A DNA stretch of 50,301 bases, taken from positions 1 to 50,301 of the forward strand of contig JAIMAN010000015.1 of NCBI GenBank assembly GCA_023511915.1, given 5' to 3'. Below, one piece after another: positions 39,551 through 47,481 of the stretch. The position numbers and the translations under genes are program-made. The DNA is from Armatimonadota bacterium. Its GTDB lineage: Bacteria > Armatimonadota > Fimbriimonadia > Fimbriimonadales > GBS-DC. Positions within the stretch are counted from its first letter, which is position 1. Each line of letters begins with the position of its first letter. The notes beneath the pieces are model-generated. The model saw nothing but the letters and a program-made list of their open reading frames with translations. It ran no database searches and was not told the DNA's origin.

Positions 39551-40108
39551 ATGACGGAGCAGGGCGAGGTTGTGGTGATGGACGCGGAGGACATGCGCCG
39601 CGCCATCACGCGCATCGCGCACGAGATTCTGGAACGCAATCGCGGCGCGAAAGATTTGGTGGTCATCGGCATTCAGCGACGCGGCGCGCCCGTCGCCCGA
39701 CGACTCGCGCTCGCCCTCTCGCAAATCGAAGGCGTCGGCATCCCCTGCGGTAGCGTGGACATTACCCCCTTCCGCGACGACATCGAGCGCAAACCCAGCG
39801 CGCTCACCCGCAGCCAGACCGATATGCCCTTCTCCATCACCGACAAGCGCGTGATTCTGGTCGACGAGGTCATCCAGACAGGGCGCACGGTGCGCGCGGC
39901 GATGGAAGCCGTGATGCAACTCGGACGCCCCGCGAGCATCCAACTGGCGGCGCTGATTGATCGCGGGCATCGCGAGCTGCCCATCCGCCCCGATTATGTC
40001 GGCAAGAACCTGCCCACCAGCCGCGCGGAGTTCGTGCTGGTGGAGCTGATGGAGTTGGAGGGGCGCGATCGCGTGGTGCTGCGCAAAGCGACGCCGCCGC
40101 TGCCGTAG
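39551..40108 (+). CDS. pyrR: PyrR bifunctional pyrimidine regulator/uracil phosphoribosyltransferase
   Basis: The 185-residue type I PRTase has the PRPP loop VILVDEVIQTGRT (101-113), DLVVIGIQRRGAPVARR and the PyrR-specific VDITPFRDDIE. In other bacteria it binds pyr mRNA anti-terminators or acts as a UPRTase. Here its promoter leaves no leader, so mRNA attenuation at its own start is unlikely. Followed by pyrB after 9 bases. Confidence 0.95.
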   Translation: MTEQGEVVVMDAEDMRRAITRIAHEILERNRGAKDLVVIGIQRRGAPVARRLALALSQIEGVGIPCGSVDITPFRDDIERKPSALTRSQTDMPFSITDKRVILVDEVIQTGRTVRAAMEAVMQLGRPASIQLAALIDRGHRELPIRPDYVGKNLPTSRAEFVLVELMELEGRDRVVLRKATPPLP

Positions 40109-40117
40109 GAGCGCGCT

Positions 40118-41032
40118 ATGCCCCATGTGCTGACCGCTGCTGAGTTGCCCGTCGCCGAGTTGCTGCGCCGCGCTGACGACTGGCGCACGCGCCTGCAGGC
40201 GAACCCCACACCGCCCGTCCAGCCGCGCGCCGCGCTGATTGCCCTGCTGTTCTACGAACCCAGCACGCGCACCCGCGCCGCGTTCGAGCAGGCATCTGTG
40301 CTGCTGGGCTATCACCCGCTGGTCATCACGGCGGAAGCGAGCAGCGTCGCCAAAGGCGAGAGCCTGCACGACACGGTGCGCACGCTGTGTGCGCAGGGGG
40401 TACGGGCAATCGTGATGCGCCATCCGCAGGCGGGCGCGCCGCAGGCTGCTGCGCAGGTCGCTACCGCGCCCATCCTTAACGCGGGCGACGGCGCACACGA
40501 ACACCCCACGCAGGCGATGCTTGACCTCTACACGCTGTGGCGGCACTTCGGGATGCCCGACCCCGCCACGCGCTGGCTAACAGGGCGTAAGGTCGCGATT
40601 GTGGGCGATATTCGGCACAGCCGCGTCGCGCGATCGAACCTGACGCTGCTGACGCAGGCGGGCGCGGAGGTGTGGCTCTGTGCGCCGCCGACGCTGATGC
40701 CCGACGCGCCGCTCCCGAACGCCATGCTCACCCACGACGCCGACGCCGCCGTCGCCAACGCCGATGTCGTCATGGCGCTCCGCTTGCAGACCGAGCGCAT
40801 GCAGCAAGGGCTGCTGCCCAGCCTGAACGCCTACCGCCGCGACTACCAGATCAACGCCGAACGCCTGCGCCGCGCCAAGCCCGAATGCATTGTGATGCAC
40901 CCTGGTCCCATCCAGCGCGGCATCGAGATCGACGACGCGGTCGCCGACGGCGCACAGTCGCGGATTCTGGAGCAGGTGCGCAACGGCGTCTATGTGCGCG
41001 CGGCGACGCTGGCGTACGCGCTCGGCGAGTGA
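40118..41032 (+). CDS. pyrB: Aspartate carbamoyltransferase catalytic subunit
   Basis: The 304-residue enzyme makes carbamoyl-aspartate, the committed step of pyrimidine synthesis. Carbamoyl-phosphate site STRTR is at 49-53 and HPTQ near 129-132, with VAIVGDIRHSRVARSN and the MHPGPIQRGIEI segment. The length is normal. No pyrC or pyrI follows; the transcript probably ends at the hairpin 41038-41057. Confidence 0.96.
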   Translation: MPHVLTAAELPVAELLRRADDWRTRLQANPTPPVQPRAALIALLFYEPSTRTRAAFEQASVLLGYHPLVITAEASSVAKGESLHDTVRTLCAQGVRAIVMRHPQAGAPQAAAQVATAPILNAGDGAHEHPTQAMLDLYTLWRHFGMPDPATRWLTGRKVAIVGDIRHSRVARSNLTLLTQAGAEVWLCAPPTLMPDAPLPNAMLTHDADAAVANADVVMALRLQTERMQQGLLPSLNAYRRDYQINAERLRRAKPECIVMHPGPIQRGIEIDDAVADGAQSRILEQVRNGVYVRAATLAYALGE

Positions 41033-41037
41033 GGGTC

Positions 41038-41057
41038 GGGGGCGCGGGCGCGCCCCC
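41038..41057. terminator. Strong hairpin between convergent pyrB and the 41065 gene
   Basis: GGGGGCGCG (41038-41046) pairs with CGCGCCCCC (41049-41057), a 9-pair GC stem with a minimal loop. It starts 6 bases after the pyrB stop and ends 7 bases before the stop of the opposite gene. There is no T-run either way, so it may act as a bidirectional stem barrier or mRNA end protector. Confidence 0.45.
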
Positions 41058-41064
41058 TGCAACG

Positions 41065-41865
41065 CTACTCGTCGCGGTCGTCGCCCTCGCCCAGCAGGGG
41101 CGCGCTGCGGAACATCTCCAGCACCGCGCGGTCGCACGGCGCCTCAACCAGCGCATCGACGCCCTGCGCCCAACGACGCAACAGCGTCGCGTAGCTCTTG
41201 CGGCTCCACGGCGGCGACTGCAAGTCCACTGCCCAGCGACGGAACAGCCCCACATCCATCAGCACGCCCCGCGCAGGATCGCCCTCGAACGGCTCGCTCA
41301 GCGACCTGCCCAGAATCAACGCGGTAATCTCTTGCCGTTTGGGCAGCATCAACAGGTCGTACTGCGCGCCGTTGATGAAGCAGACGCTGTAGAACGCCTC
41401 GCGGTACGCTAGCTCATCTTCGGGGAACCATTCGGATTCCGCCAGCCGCGCCTCCAACGGCGTGCACGCCACCTGCCCAAAGCCGAGCAGCGCAAGGCTG
41501 CGCATCCGATACGCCCCCGACGCCGACTCCAGATACGCCGCCAACAGATGGTAATACAGCGCAGGCGTCAGCTCAGGCGCACTCGACAGCACATACTCCA
41601 CCAACGGCGTCAGCTTCTCGAAATACTCCTCGTCGCAGCGTTCGCCCCGCCGCACCTCGACAAGGTACTCATAGCGGTGCGCACGCACAGGTCCGAGACA
41701 GTCCTCGAAGTCCTCGTCGATCACCTCGTGTGAATCGATGCTCAGCACAATCCCCGTCGGCTCAATCTCTCGGTACAGCTCACAAAACTCCTTCGAACCA
41801 ATCATCAAGTAGTAGGTCGCATCATACGGCGTTAGCACGCCCGTGAATGTTTTTGTGTTCTGCAT
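41065..41865 (-). CDS. Conserved-looking cytosolic protein of unknown function, 266 aa
   Basis: I do not recognise this protein. It is soluble and acidic, with an N-terminal alpha/beta part (NTKTFTGVLTPYDATYYLMIGS, SIDSHEVIDEDFEDCLG) and a helical middle (YFEKLTPLVEYVLSSA, LYYHLLAAYLESASG, LALLGFGQ). The C terminus is charged. ATG at 41865 has GGAG 5 bases upstream; in-frame ATGs at 41877 and 41904 are alternatives. A TATAAT box at 41983-41978 would give a leader of about 100 bases, one of the longest here. Confidence 0.65.
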   Translation of the reverse strand: MQNTKTFTGVLTPYDATYYLMIGSKEFCELYREIEPTGIVLSIDSHEVIDEDFEDCLGPVRAHRYEYLVEVRRGERCDEEYFEKLTPLVEYVLSSAPELTPALYYHLLAAYLESASGAYRMRSLALLGFGQVACTPLEARLAESEWFPEDELAYREAFYSVCFINGAQYDLLMLPKRQEITALILGRSLSEPFEGDPARGVLMDVGLFRRWAVDLQSPPWSRKSYATLLRRWAQGVDALVEAPCDRAVLEMFRSAPLLGEGDDRDE

Positions 41866-41977
41866 AGGTCTCCGCATCTGACCGTCTCCACAGCAGGGAT
41901 CCATAGGATCTACCTGCAGTGGCTGACCATTTCCGACTATGTCCCCATCGGGTGATGTGGTGGTGCTGGGGCGTGAA

Positions 41978-41983
41978 ATTATA
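41978..41983 (-). promoter_or_regulatory. -10 box upstream of the 41065-41865 gene
   Basis: GG then a perfect TATAAT on the minus strand, about 110 bases before the chosen ATG. The leader region (41866-41977) shows no recognised riboswitch. Confidence 0.4.
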
Positions 41984-42025
41984 CCTATATTCGCACCAAA
42001 AAGTTCCAGCGCCTTCCGATAGGTA

Positions 42026-43120
42026 TCATTCCAGTCGCCTGAGAATCACCAACCCGCCGACGCCAAACAGCAGGTTCGGCGACCACGCTGCCAACAGTGG
42101 GGGCAAGACGCCGTGATTGCCCAGAATCTGGAACAGCAGCAGCGTGTTCCAAAACACGAACACCAGCACAATCGCCAGCAGCACGCCCACGAACCCGCCC
42201 GCACGCGCCAGCAGGAAACTCAGCACGGGCGCGCACAACGCCAGCACCACGCACGCCACAGGAACCGCCGCCTTGAGGTGATAACTCACCTCCAGCGTGC
42301 GCGTGTCCAGCCCCATCTGGCGGTTGCGCCGAATCTGCTCGCCCAGTTGCGCCATCGTCTGCTCTTCGGGCGTCGGCGCGCTGAAAAAGTCCTGCAAGGC
42401 GACCTGCAGGTTGATCACCAAGCGCGTCGCCTGCTGCACATCGGCGACTGTGCCGTCGGGCTGATAGTAGTGCGCCGTCGGCTCGTAGAGTTCCCAGATG
42501 CCGTTTCGGTACTTGCCGCGCGGGGCTTTGACCACCAGCCAGCCGCCCTGCTCCCGCCGCTCCATCACCAACACATCCTCCAGCAGCACCGCGTTGCCCT
42601 GCTGCTGCGCCACGCCGATGCCAATCATGTAGTTCTGCGCCTTGATGACAGCGTTGCTGGTCAGGTTCGGCACGGGCGCGAGCAGGAACATCCGATTGCG
42701 CAGTTTGTTGAACTGCTGCATGCTGGGCGGCACGAGGTACTCGTTCAGCGCGAAGTTCGCCCCCGACAGCAGGACGCCAATCAGCAGCATCGGCGCGAAG
42801 ATTCGGCGCAGGCTCACCCCCGCCATGCGCATGACGGTGATTTCGCTGTCGCGCGTGAGGCGGTTGACCGTCAGCGCGGCGCCGACCGCCGCGCCCACAG
42901 GCAGACTTAGCACCAGCAGGTACGGCGTGTAATACAGCACCATCTGCAGCACGGCAGTCAACGGCACGCCGTAGTTGAAAAACCACGGCGCGTAAGTAAA
43001 CAGCAGGTTGCCAATCAGCATCAGCAGAATCGCGAAGATGCCGATGCCCAGCGGGATGAGCATCTCGCGGGCGATGTAGCGATCCAGCCGCGTGAAGGGG
43101 GGTAGCGTGCGCAGGCTCAT
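42026..43120 (-). CDS. LptF/LptG-family lipopolysaccharide export permease
   Basis: The 364-residue protein has the YjgP/YjgQ layout. An N-terminal LDRYIAREMLIPLGIGIFAI helix and two more helices are followed by TRDSEITVMRMAGVSLRRIF (the conserved cytoplasmic segment contacting the ATPase). A periplasmic beta-jellyroll follows (about 150-285), and then three C-terminal helices. It would extract LPS or another lipid from the inner membrane. The ATG overlaps the stop of the upstream gene (ATGA). Whether it is LptF or LptG cannot be told; neither LptB nor a second permease is in the window. Confidence 0.88.
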   Translation of the reverse strand: MSLRTLPPFTRLDRYIAREMLIPLGIGIFAILLMLIGNLLFTYAPWFFNYGVPLTAVLQMVLYYTPYLLVLSLPVGAAVGAALTVNRLTRDSEITVMRMAGVSLRRIFAPMLLIGVLLSGANFALNEYLVPPSMQQFNKLRNRMFLLAPVPNLTSNAVIKAQNYMIGIGVAQQQGNAVLLEDVLVMERREQGGWLVVKAPRGKYRNGIWELYEPTAHYYQPDGTVADVQQATRLVINLQVALQDFFSAPTPEEQTMAQLGEQIRRNRQMGLDTRTLEVSYHLKAAVPVACVVLALCAPVLSFLLARAGGFVGVLLAIVLVFVFWNTLLLFQILGNHGVLPPLLAAWSPNLLFGVGGLVILRRLE

Positions 43121-43875
43121 GACTTGCGCACCACCCACACGATGAGTCCCAGCGTCGCGCCCAGCGTGGTCAGGATGGCGACCAACGCGCTCAGCCCCAT
43201 CAGTTGCTCGCGCCAGAACAGGCTCAGCGCGCCGCCTGCAACGGCAATCGCCCACACCTTGACGGCGGCGTGCGCCAGTCGGCGCGGCACCCACCGCCCC
43301 TGTACCAGCAACGGCAGCAGCAGATGCCCACAACGGCTGCAACGCACCGCGCCGACCGCCGCGCGCGCCCCGCAATTGAGGCACGGCGTGTAGCCCTGCT
43401 TCCGATGATGCTGCAACTCGTCCTGCCACATCCGCAGCCGTCGCTTCTCGTTGGCTGCCATTATGGGCGCCTGCTGAATTGCGCACTCCAGATGATGCAC
43501 CGCCTGCTCCAGCAGCCCGTTCTTGTAGCACACCTCGGCGAGGTTGATGAGCGCGCCATAGTTTTTGGGGTCGAACTCGTAGGCGAGGCAGGCGCGCTCG
43601 ATGAGTTCCGCGTCCATCTGGGCGTGCGCTGCACGGTTGAGGTAGGCACGCAGCAACGGCAGCGCAATCGCCCCCCCGCCCAGCGTCGCCAGCGAGAACG
43701 GCACGACCTGCGGGAACGCCCGCTGCGCCGAGGCGAGTGCCAACAGCAGCGCGACGGTTGACCCCAGCGCCGCCTCCGCCGCGCTCACCTCGCCCGTAAT
43801 CGCCCAGTTCACCAGCAGAAAAATCCACGCCGCCGCCAGCAGCCACACCAGCATCACGGCGAACACCTGCTCCAT
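43117..43875 (-). CDS. Membrane protein with TPR and zinc-ribbon segments
   Basis: The 252 residues hold two N-terminal helices (VFAVMLVWLLAAAWIFLLV, AALGSTVALLLALASA), a TPR-like pair (AYEFDPKNYGALINLAEVCY, NGLLEQAVHHLECAIQQAP) and a zinc ribbon CLNCG ... CSRCG (Cys near 165, 168, 178 and 181). Two more helices end the protein. I know no family with this order. It is transcribed from TAGAAT, 9 bases upstream, and its stop overlaps the LptG-type gene, so it could serve lipid export or its quality control. Confidence 0.75.
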   Translation of the reverse strand: MEQVFAVMLVWLLAAAWIFLLVNWAITGEVSAAEAALGSTVALLLALASAQRAFPQVVPFSLATLGGGAIALPLLRAYLNRAAHAQMDAELIERACLAYEFDPKNYGALINLAEVCYKNGLLEQAVHHLECAIQQAPIMAANEKRRLRMWQDELQHHRKQGYTPCLNCGARAAVGAVRCSRCGHLLLPLLVQGRWVPRRLAHAAVKVWAIAVAGGALSLFWREQLMGLSALVAILTTLGATLGLIVWVVRKS

Positions 43876-43884
43876 ACGCAGGCA

Positions 43885-43912
43885 ATTCTACCCTGTGCAT
43901 TTCAGGTATAAT
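43885..43912. promoter_or_regulatory. Divergent leaderless -10 boxes for the TPR protein and gatB
   Basis: Minus strand: GGG then TAGAAT (43890-43885), 9 bases before the ATG at 43875. Plus strand: GG then TATAAT (43907-43912), 8 bases before the GTG at 43921. The start codons are 45 bases apart. Confidence 0.55.
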
Positions 43913-43920
43913 CCCTGCTG

Positions 43921-45369
43921 GTGGAAAACGCATCGCGCTACCTACCAAGCATCGGCATGGAGGTTCACGCGCAGCTCTTGACCGAGAGCAAGATGTTCTG
44001 CGCGTGCCCGACGCGCTTCGGCGACCTGCCCAACACGAATGTCTGCCCCATCTGTCTGGGGATGCCCGGCGTGCTGCCCGTGCCGAACAAAAAGGCGGTC
44101 GAGCATGTGATTCGCACCGCGCTCGCGCTCAACTGCCAAATCGCCCCCGTGGCGATGTTCTACCGCAAAAACTACTTCTACCCCGACCTGCCCAAAGGCT
44201 ACCAGATTTCGCAGTACGGCGAGGTGCATCCAATTGGCACGCGCGGCTATCTGGAGATCGAAGTGGAGGGCGAGCGGCTGCCCGTGCGCATCCGCCGCGT
44301 CCACCTTGAGGAAGACACAGGCAAACTGTTCCACTACCTGCCGGGCGAGAGCGAGGTGGACTTCAACCGCGCGGGCGCGCCGCTGATGGAAATCGTCACC
44401 GACTTCCCGCCCGACTTGCACTCCGCCGAAGCCGCCAAAGAGTACCTCGTGCAACTGCGCGCGGTGCTGACCTATTTGGGCGTGTGCGACGGCAAGATGG
44501 AGGAAGGCTCGCTGCGCTGCGAACCGAACATCAGCGTCGCGCCCGCGGGCAGCACGCAACTCGGCGTCAAAACCGAGCTGAAAAACCTCAACTCGTTCCG
44601 CTCCGTCGTGCGCGGCATCGAGTTCGAAGTGGAGCGGCAAATCAAGATTCTGGAATCGGGCGGGCAAGTGGTGCAGGAGACGCGCGGCTGGAGCGAGGAG
44701 GGCGCGTACAGCTTCCCCATGCGCACCAAAGAGTTCGAGCAGGACTACCGCTACTTCCCTGAACCCGACATCGTGCCGATACAGATTACCGACGAGTGGC
44801 TGGAATCGCTGCGGGCGACGATCCCTGAACTGCCCCTTCAGAAAGCCGACCGCTACCGCCGCGAGTACGGGCTGGGCGCGACCGAGACGCGCATCCTGAC
44901 CGCCGACATCCACACGGCGAGCTACTTCGAGCAGTGCGTCGCGCTGGGCGTCGAGCCGAAAACCGCCAGCAACTGGATCACCGTCGAGCTGCAGGCGCGC
45001 CTGAACGAGACCAACGCCGACATCCGCGATTCGAAGCTGCAGCCCGCTCACTTGGCAGACCTGATTGACCTGCTGCACAAGGGCACCATTTCGGGGCGCA
45101 TCGCCAAAGAGCTGTTCGACGAGGTGTTCCAGACGGGCGCGATGCCGTCGCAGATTGTGCAGGCGCGCGGGCTGGTGCAGATTTCGGACGAGGACGCGCT
45201 GCGCGCCGCTGCCCGCAAGGTCATCGCCGACAACCCCGATGTGGTCGCCAAATACCGTGCGGGCAAAACGAGCGTGCTGGGCTTCCTGGTCGGGCAGCTG
45301 ATGCGCGAGACGCAAGGGCGCGCAAATCCGAACCGCGCAGGCGAAATCCTACGCGAGGAGCTGGACTAA
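43921..45369 (+). CDS. gatB: Aspartyl/glutamyl-tRNA(Asn/Gln) amidotransferase subunit B
   Basis: The 482-residue kinase-like subunit of GatCAB activates misacylated Glu-tRNA(Gln) or Asp-tRNA(Asn). Landmarks are [48 protein letters not shown], the [10 protein letters not shown] segment, and a C-terminal YqeY-like domain (about 330-480) that grips the tRNA. GTG start, 8 bases after TATAAT. gatA and gatC are not in the window. Confidence 0.97.
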   Translation: MENASRYLPSIGMEVHAQLLTESKMFCACPTRFGDLPNTNVCPICLGMPGVLPVPNKKAVEHVIRTALALNCQIAPVAMFYRKNYFYPDLPKGYQISQYGEVHPIGTRGYLEIEVEGERLPVRIRRVHLEEDTGKLFHYLPGESEVDFNRAGAPLMEIVTDFPPDLHSAEAAKEYLVQLRAVLTYLGVCDGKMEEGSLRCEPNISVAPAGSTQLGVKTELKNLNSFRSVVRGIEFEVERQIKILESGGQVVQETRGWSEEGAYSFPMRTKEFEQDYRYFPEPDIVPIQITDEWLESLRATIPELPLQKADRYRREYGLGATETRILTADIHTASYFEQCVALGVEPKTASNWITVELQARLNETNADIRDSKLQPAHLADLIDLLHKGTISGRIAKELFDEVFQTGAMPSQIVQARGLVQISDEDALRAAARKVIADNPDVVAKYRAGKTSVLGFLVGQLMRETQGRANPNRAGEILREELD

Positions 45370-45370
45370 C

Positions 45371-45574
45371 ATGGGCGCACGCAAGTTCCTGCGGTACGGC
45401 GTTAGCCTCGTGATGATTGGGCTGGGGGTGGGGGTCATCTACTATGAGTATCTTTTGTACCAGCGCACCGAGGGGCTGCTGCTGGGCGGGATGCTGATTG
45501 CGTGGGCGTTCGTGCGCGTGTGGATGTTTCAGCGGTTTGTGGAGCGTCGCGCTCCGAATCGACCGAAGGAATAG
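45371..45574 (+). CDS. Small two-helix membrane protein, 67 aa
   Basis: Two hydrophobic helices (YGVSLVMIGLGVGVIYYEYLL and GLLLGGMLIAWAFVRVWMF, seen at about 9-29 and 35-53) with basic ends. I recognise no family. The ATG is 1 base after the gatB stop, and UspA follows after 2 bases, so it is co-transcribed with both. Confidence 0.65.
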   Translation: MGARKFLRYGVSLVMIGLGVGVIYYEYLLYQRTEGLLLGGMLIAWAFVRVWMFQRFVERRAPNRPKE

Positions 45575-45576
45575 CG

Positions 45577-46059
45577 ATGGGGCTAAAACTGTTCGGCTGG
45601 AGGAAATCGAAGCAGTCGTCGCTGGAGACGCCGAAGCGACTGCTGATGCCGTTTAGCAACACGGCGGACGACCGTGAGGCGTTGCGCTTCGCCTGCGAGC
45701 TGGCGCAGGTGTTCGACGCGCAGCTCACGGTGCTGTGCTTGGTGGAGACGCCGCGCTCGATTGAACTGGAGTGCTGCCCTCCAGAGCGCGTGCAGGAGAG
45801 CGAGTTGGCAGCCGCCGCCGCCCGCGAAATCGCCGACGAGCTGGGCGTGTCTGAGCCGCAGATTATCGTGCGCCCCGCGCACCACTGCGGCTACGCGATT
45901 GTGAACGCAGTAGACGAGTTCCAGACCGAGTTGCTGTTGATTACGGCGCGCTACCGCAACGGGCGCGCGCGACCCGCGCTGGACGACACCGTAGAGGTCG
46001 TGCTGCGCAAGGCGCGCTGCCCAGTGTGGCTGTACGGCGCGCCTCAGGAGGCAGATTGA
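45577..46059 (+). CDS. Universal stress protein A family
   Basis: The 160-residue protein shows the UspA alpha/beta core: RLLMPFSNTADDREALRFAC, AQLTVLCLVETP, AHHCGYAIVNAVDEFQTELLLI and VEVVLRKARCPVWL. The usual ATP signature GxxG-x9-GS is absent (ARYRNGRARPALDD is in its place), so it probably belongs to the non-ATP-binding group. Its ribosome site AAGGAA is 5 bases upstream. It lies directly before a TrkA-N gene; UspA proteins are known partners of transporters. Confidence 0.87.
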   Translation: MGLKLFGWRKSKQSSLETPKRLLMPFSNTADDREALRFACELAQVFDAQLTVLCLVETPRSIELECCPPERVQESELAAAAAREIADELGVSEPQIIVRPAHHCGYAIVNAVDEFQTELLLITARYRNGRARPALDDTVEVVLRKARCPVWLYGAPQEAD

Positions 46060-46060
46060 G

Positions 46061-46525
46061 ATGCGAATCGTGATTATGGGTTGCGGACGCACAGGCTCCA
46101 CGCTCGCCCTGCTGATGAGCTATGCGGGGCATCAGGTGACGATGATTGAGAAGTCGCAAGACGCGCTGCTACGACTGGGCAAGCGGCACACCTGCACGCT
46201 GGTCATCGGCGACGGGCTGGACGAGGACACCCTGCGCCGCGCGGAGGTGGACAAGGCGGACGCTTTTATCGCCTGCACCAACGGCGACAACACGAACCTG
46301 ATGGTCGTGCAGATGGCGCGGGAGTTGTTCGGGGTGCAGCGCGTCGCGGCGAAGGTGAACGACCCCGTGCGCGCCGAAGCCTACCGCGAATACGGCATCT
46401 TCACCGTCACGGGCGGCGCGCTGCTGGGCGGCTACCTGCGCGACTGGCTACTCGGCAACCCGACCCAGAATATTGAACACTACAATCAGTTCTACCCCGA
46501 ACTGCGTCAGCTGCTGGAGGACTAA
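46061..46525 (+). CDS. TrkA-N (RCK) domain protein lacking the RCK_C domain
   Basis: The 154-residue protein has GCGRTG at 7-12, an acidic end to strand 2 (VTMIEK), VIGDGLDEDTLRRAEVDKAD and FIACTNGDNTNLMVVQMARE, the NAD-binding pattern of K+-channel gating subunits. It stops after the Rossmann fold and a helix, with no RCK_C domain. It may pair with the full-length TrkA (14672-15337). It starts 1 base after the UspA stop. Confidence 0.88.
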   Translation: MRIVIMGCGRTGSTLALLMSYAGHQVTMIEKSQDALLRLGKRHTCTLVIGDGLDEDTLRRAEVDKADAFIACTNGDNTNLMVVQMARELFGVQRVAAKVNDPVRAEAYREYGIFTVTGGALLGGYLRDWLLGNPTQNIEHYNQFYPELRQLLED

Positions 46526-46529
46526 GCCG

Positions 46530-47399
46530 ATGCGACGCTTGGGCGCGCTGGTCGTGCTGTGCGCGACGCTTGCCGCCTGCCAAGACGCGCCGACGCCCCC
46601 CAGCGAATCGTTCCAGTTCCCGCTGGCGGTGTTCATTCAGGGCAAGCCGAACGACTTCTGGGACGGCGTACTCAACGGCATGCGCACACGGCTGGACTTG
46701 CCCGGCGTGCAACTGGAGACGGTCTTTTTCACGGCGGCGGAGCGCGAGGAGACTGCCCGACGGATGGCTGAGGGCGACTGGCGCACGGTTGCGTTCTGCG
46801 CCCCGAACGACGCTTGGGCGCGGCAGACCGTCGAGCAGGCGGTTCAGGCGGGCGCGCCTGTGGTGCTGGTGGGCGCGGACTTGCCGAACACGACGCGCTT
46901 GGGCTATGTGGGCACTTACTACTACGACGCGGGTCGGCGCGCGGGCGCGTGGTACGCCCAGCGCGTGCCTGCGGGCGAAATCGCCGTCGTCGCGGGGCAT
47001 CCTGTGCCGCGCGCCGTGTCCGAGTTCTGGGAGGGCTTTCGGCATGGGCTGCTGTTCAACCGCCGCCTGCGGGCGCGCCTCGTGCCCCTGAGCGACAGCC
47101 GAAACGCGCCGTCTGTGATTCGAAAACTGGACTCCGAACGGGCAATACAGGGTATCTTTCTGATGGGCGCGGAGGTCGCCCAGCAGGGAATCGGCGTCGC
47201 GCGGCGAAGGAACATCGGCGTCCTCAGTTGGCGCGAGTCGGCAAAGGACTGGTACTTTGCCCGACAGATTGACCTGCTGATTCTGGAGCGACCCGATGAG
47301 ATCGGCGTGCGCGCGGCGAACCTGATGCGCAACCTTAGTCAGGGGCGCGGCGGCGACCTGCAAATCGTCTATGTGCCCTACGAGTGGCGCGCCCGCTAA
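46530..47399 (+). CDS. Periplasmic sugar-binding-like lipoprotein
   Basis: The 289-residue protein has a lipobox LAAC with Cys17 and a type I periplasmic binding fold: FPLAVFIQGKPNDFWDGVLN, then VQLETVFFTA, GAPVVLVGADLP, YVGTYYYDAGRRAGAW and IQGIFLMGAEVAQQG. This matches LacI-like solute receptors (ribose/xylose type). No ABC permease or ATPase is adjacent, so it could serve a distant importer or act as a sensor together with the GGDEF protein downstream. Confidence 0.83.
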   Translation: MRRLGALVVLCATLAACQDAPTPPSESFQFPLAVFIQGKPNDFWDGVLNGMRTRLDLPGVQLETVFFTAAEREETARRMAEGDWRTVAFCAPNDAWARQTVEQAVQAGAPVVLVGADLPNTTRLGYVGTYYYDAGRRAGAWYAQRVPAGEIAVVAGHPVPRAVSEFWEGFRHGLLFNRRLRARLVPLSDSRNAPSVIRKLDSERAIQGIFLMGAEVAQQGIGVARRRNIGVLSWRESAKDWYFARQIDLLILERPDEIGVRAANLMRNLSQGRGGDLQIVYVPYEWRAR

Positions 47400-47446
47400 C
47401 CCAAAAACTGGTAGAATTAATGAAGCGTACCATGCGCGTTTCGGCG

Positions 47447-47452
47447 TATACT
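47447..47452 (+). promoter_or_regulatory. -10 box of the CBS-GGDEF gene
   Basis: TATACT about 30 bases before the GTG at 47482, which has GGAGG 8 bases upstream. A weaker TAGAAT lies near 47412. Confidence 0.4.
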
Positions 47453-47481
47453 TTAGTAAAGGACAGCGTGGAGGCGAGGCT

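Noticed and set aside
42026-43948. A 640-codon minus-strand open frame
   Set aside because: Only the last 364 codons are the LptG-type protein. The first part is an out-of-frame reading of the TPR/zinc-ribbon gene, which has its own promoter and a 4-base stop/start overlap.
43942-45315. A 457-codon frame antisense to gatB
   Set aside because: It is a shadow of GC-rich gatB with Arg/Ala/His/Gln-rich composition, no start signals and no family pattern.
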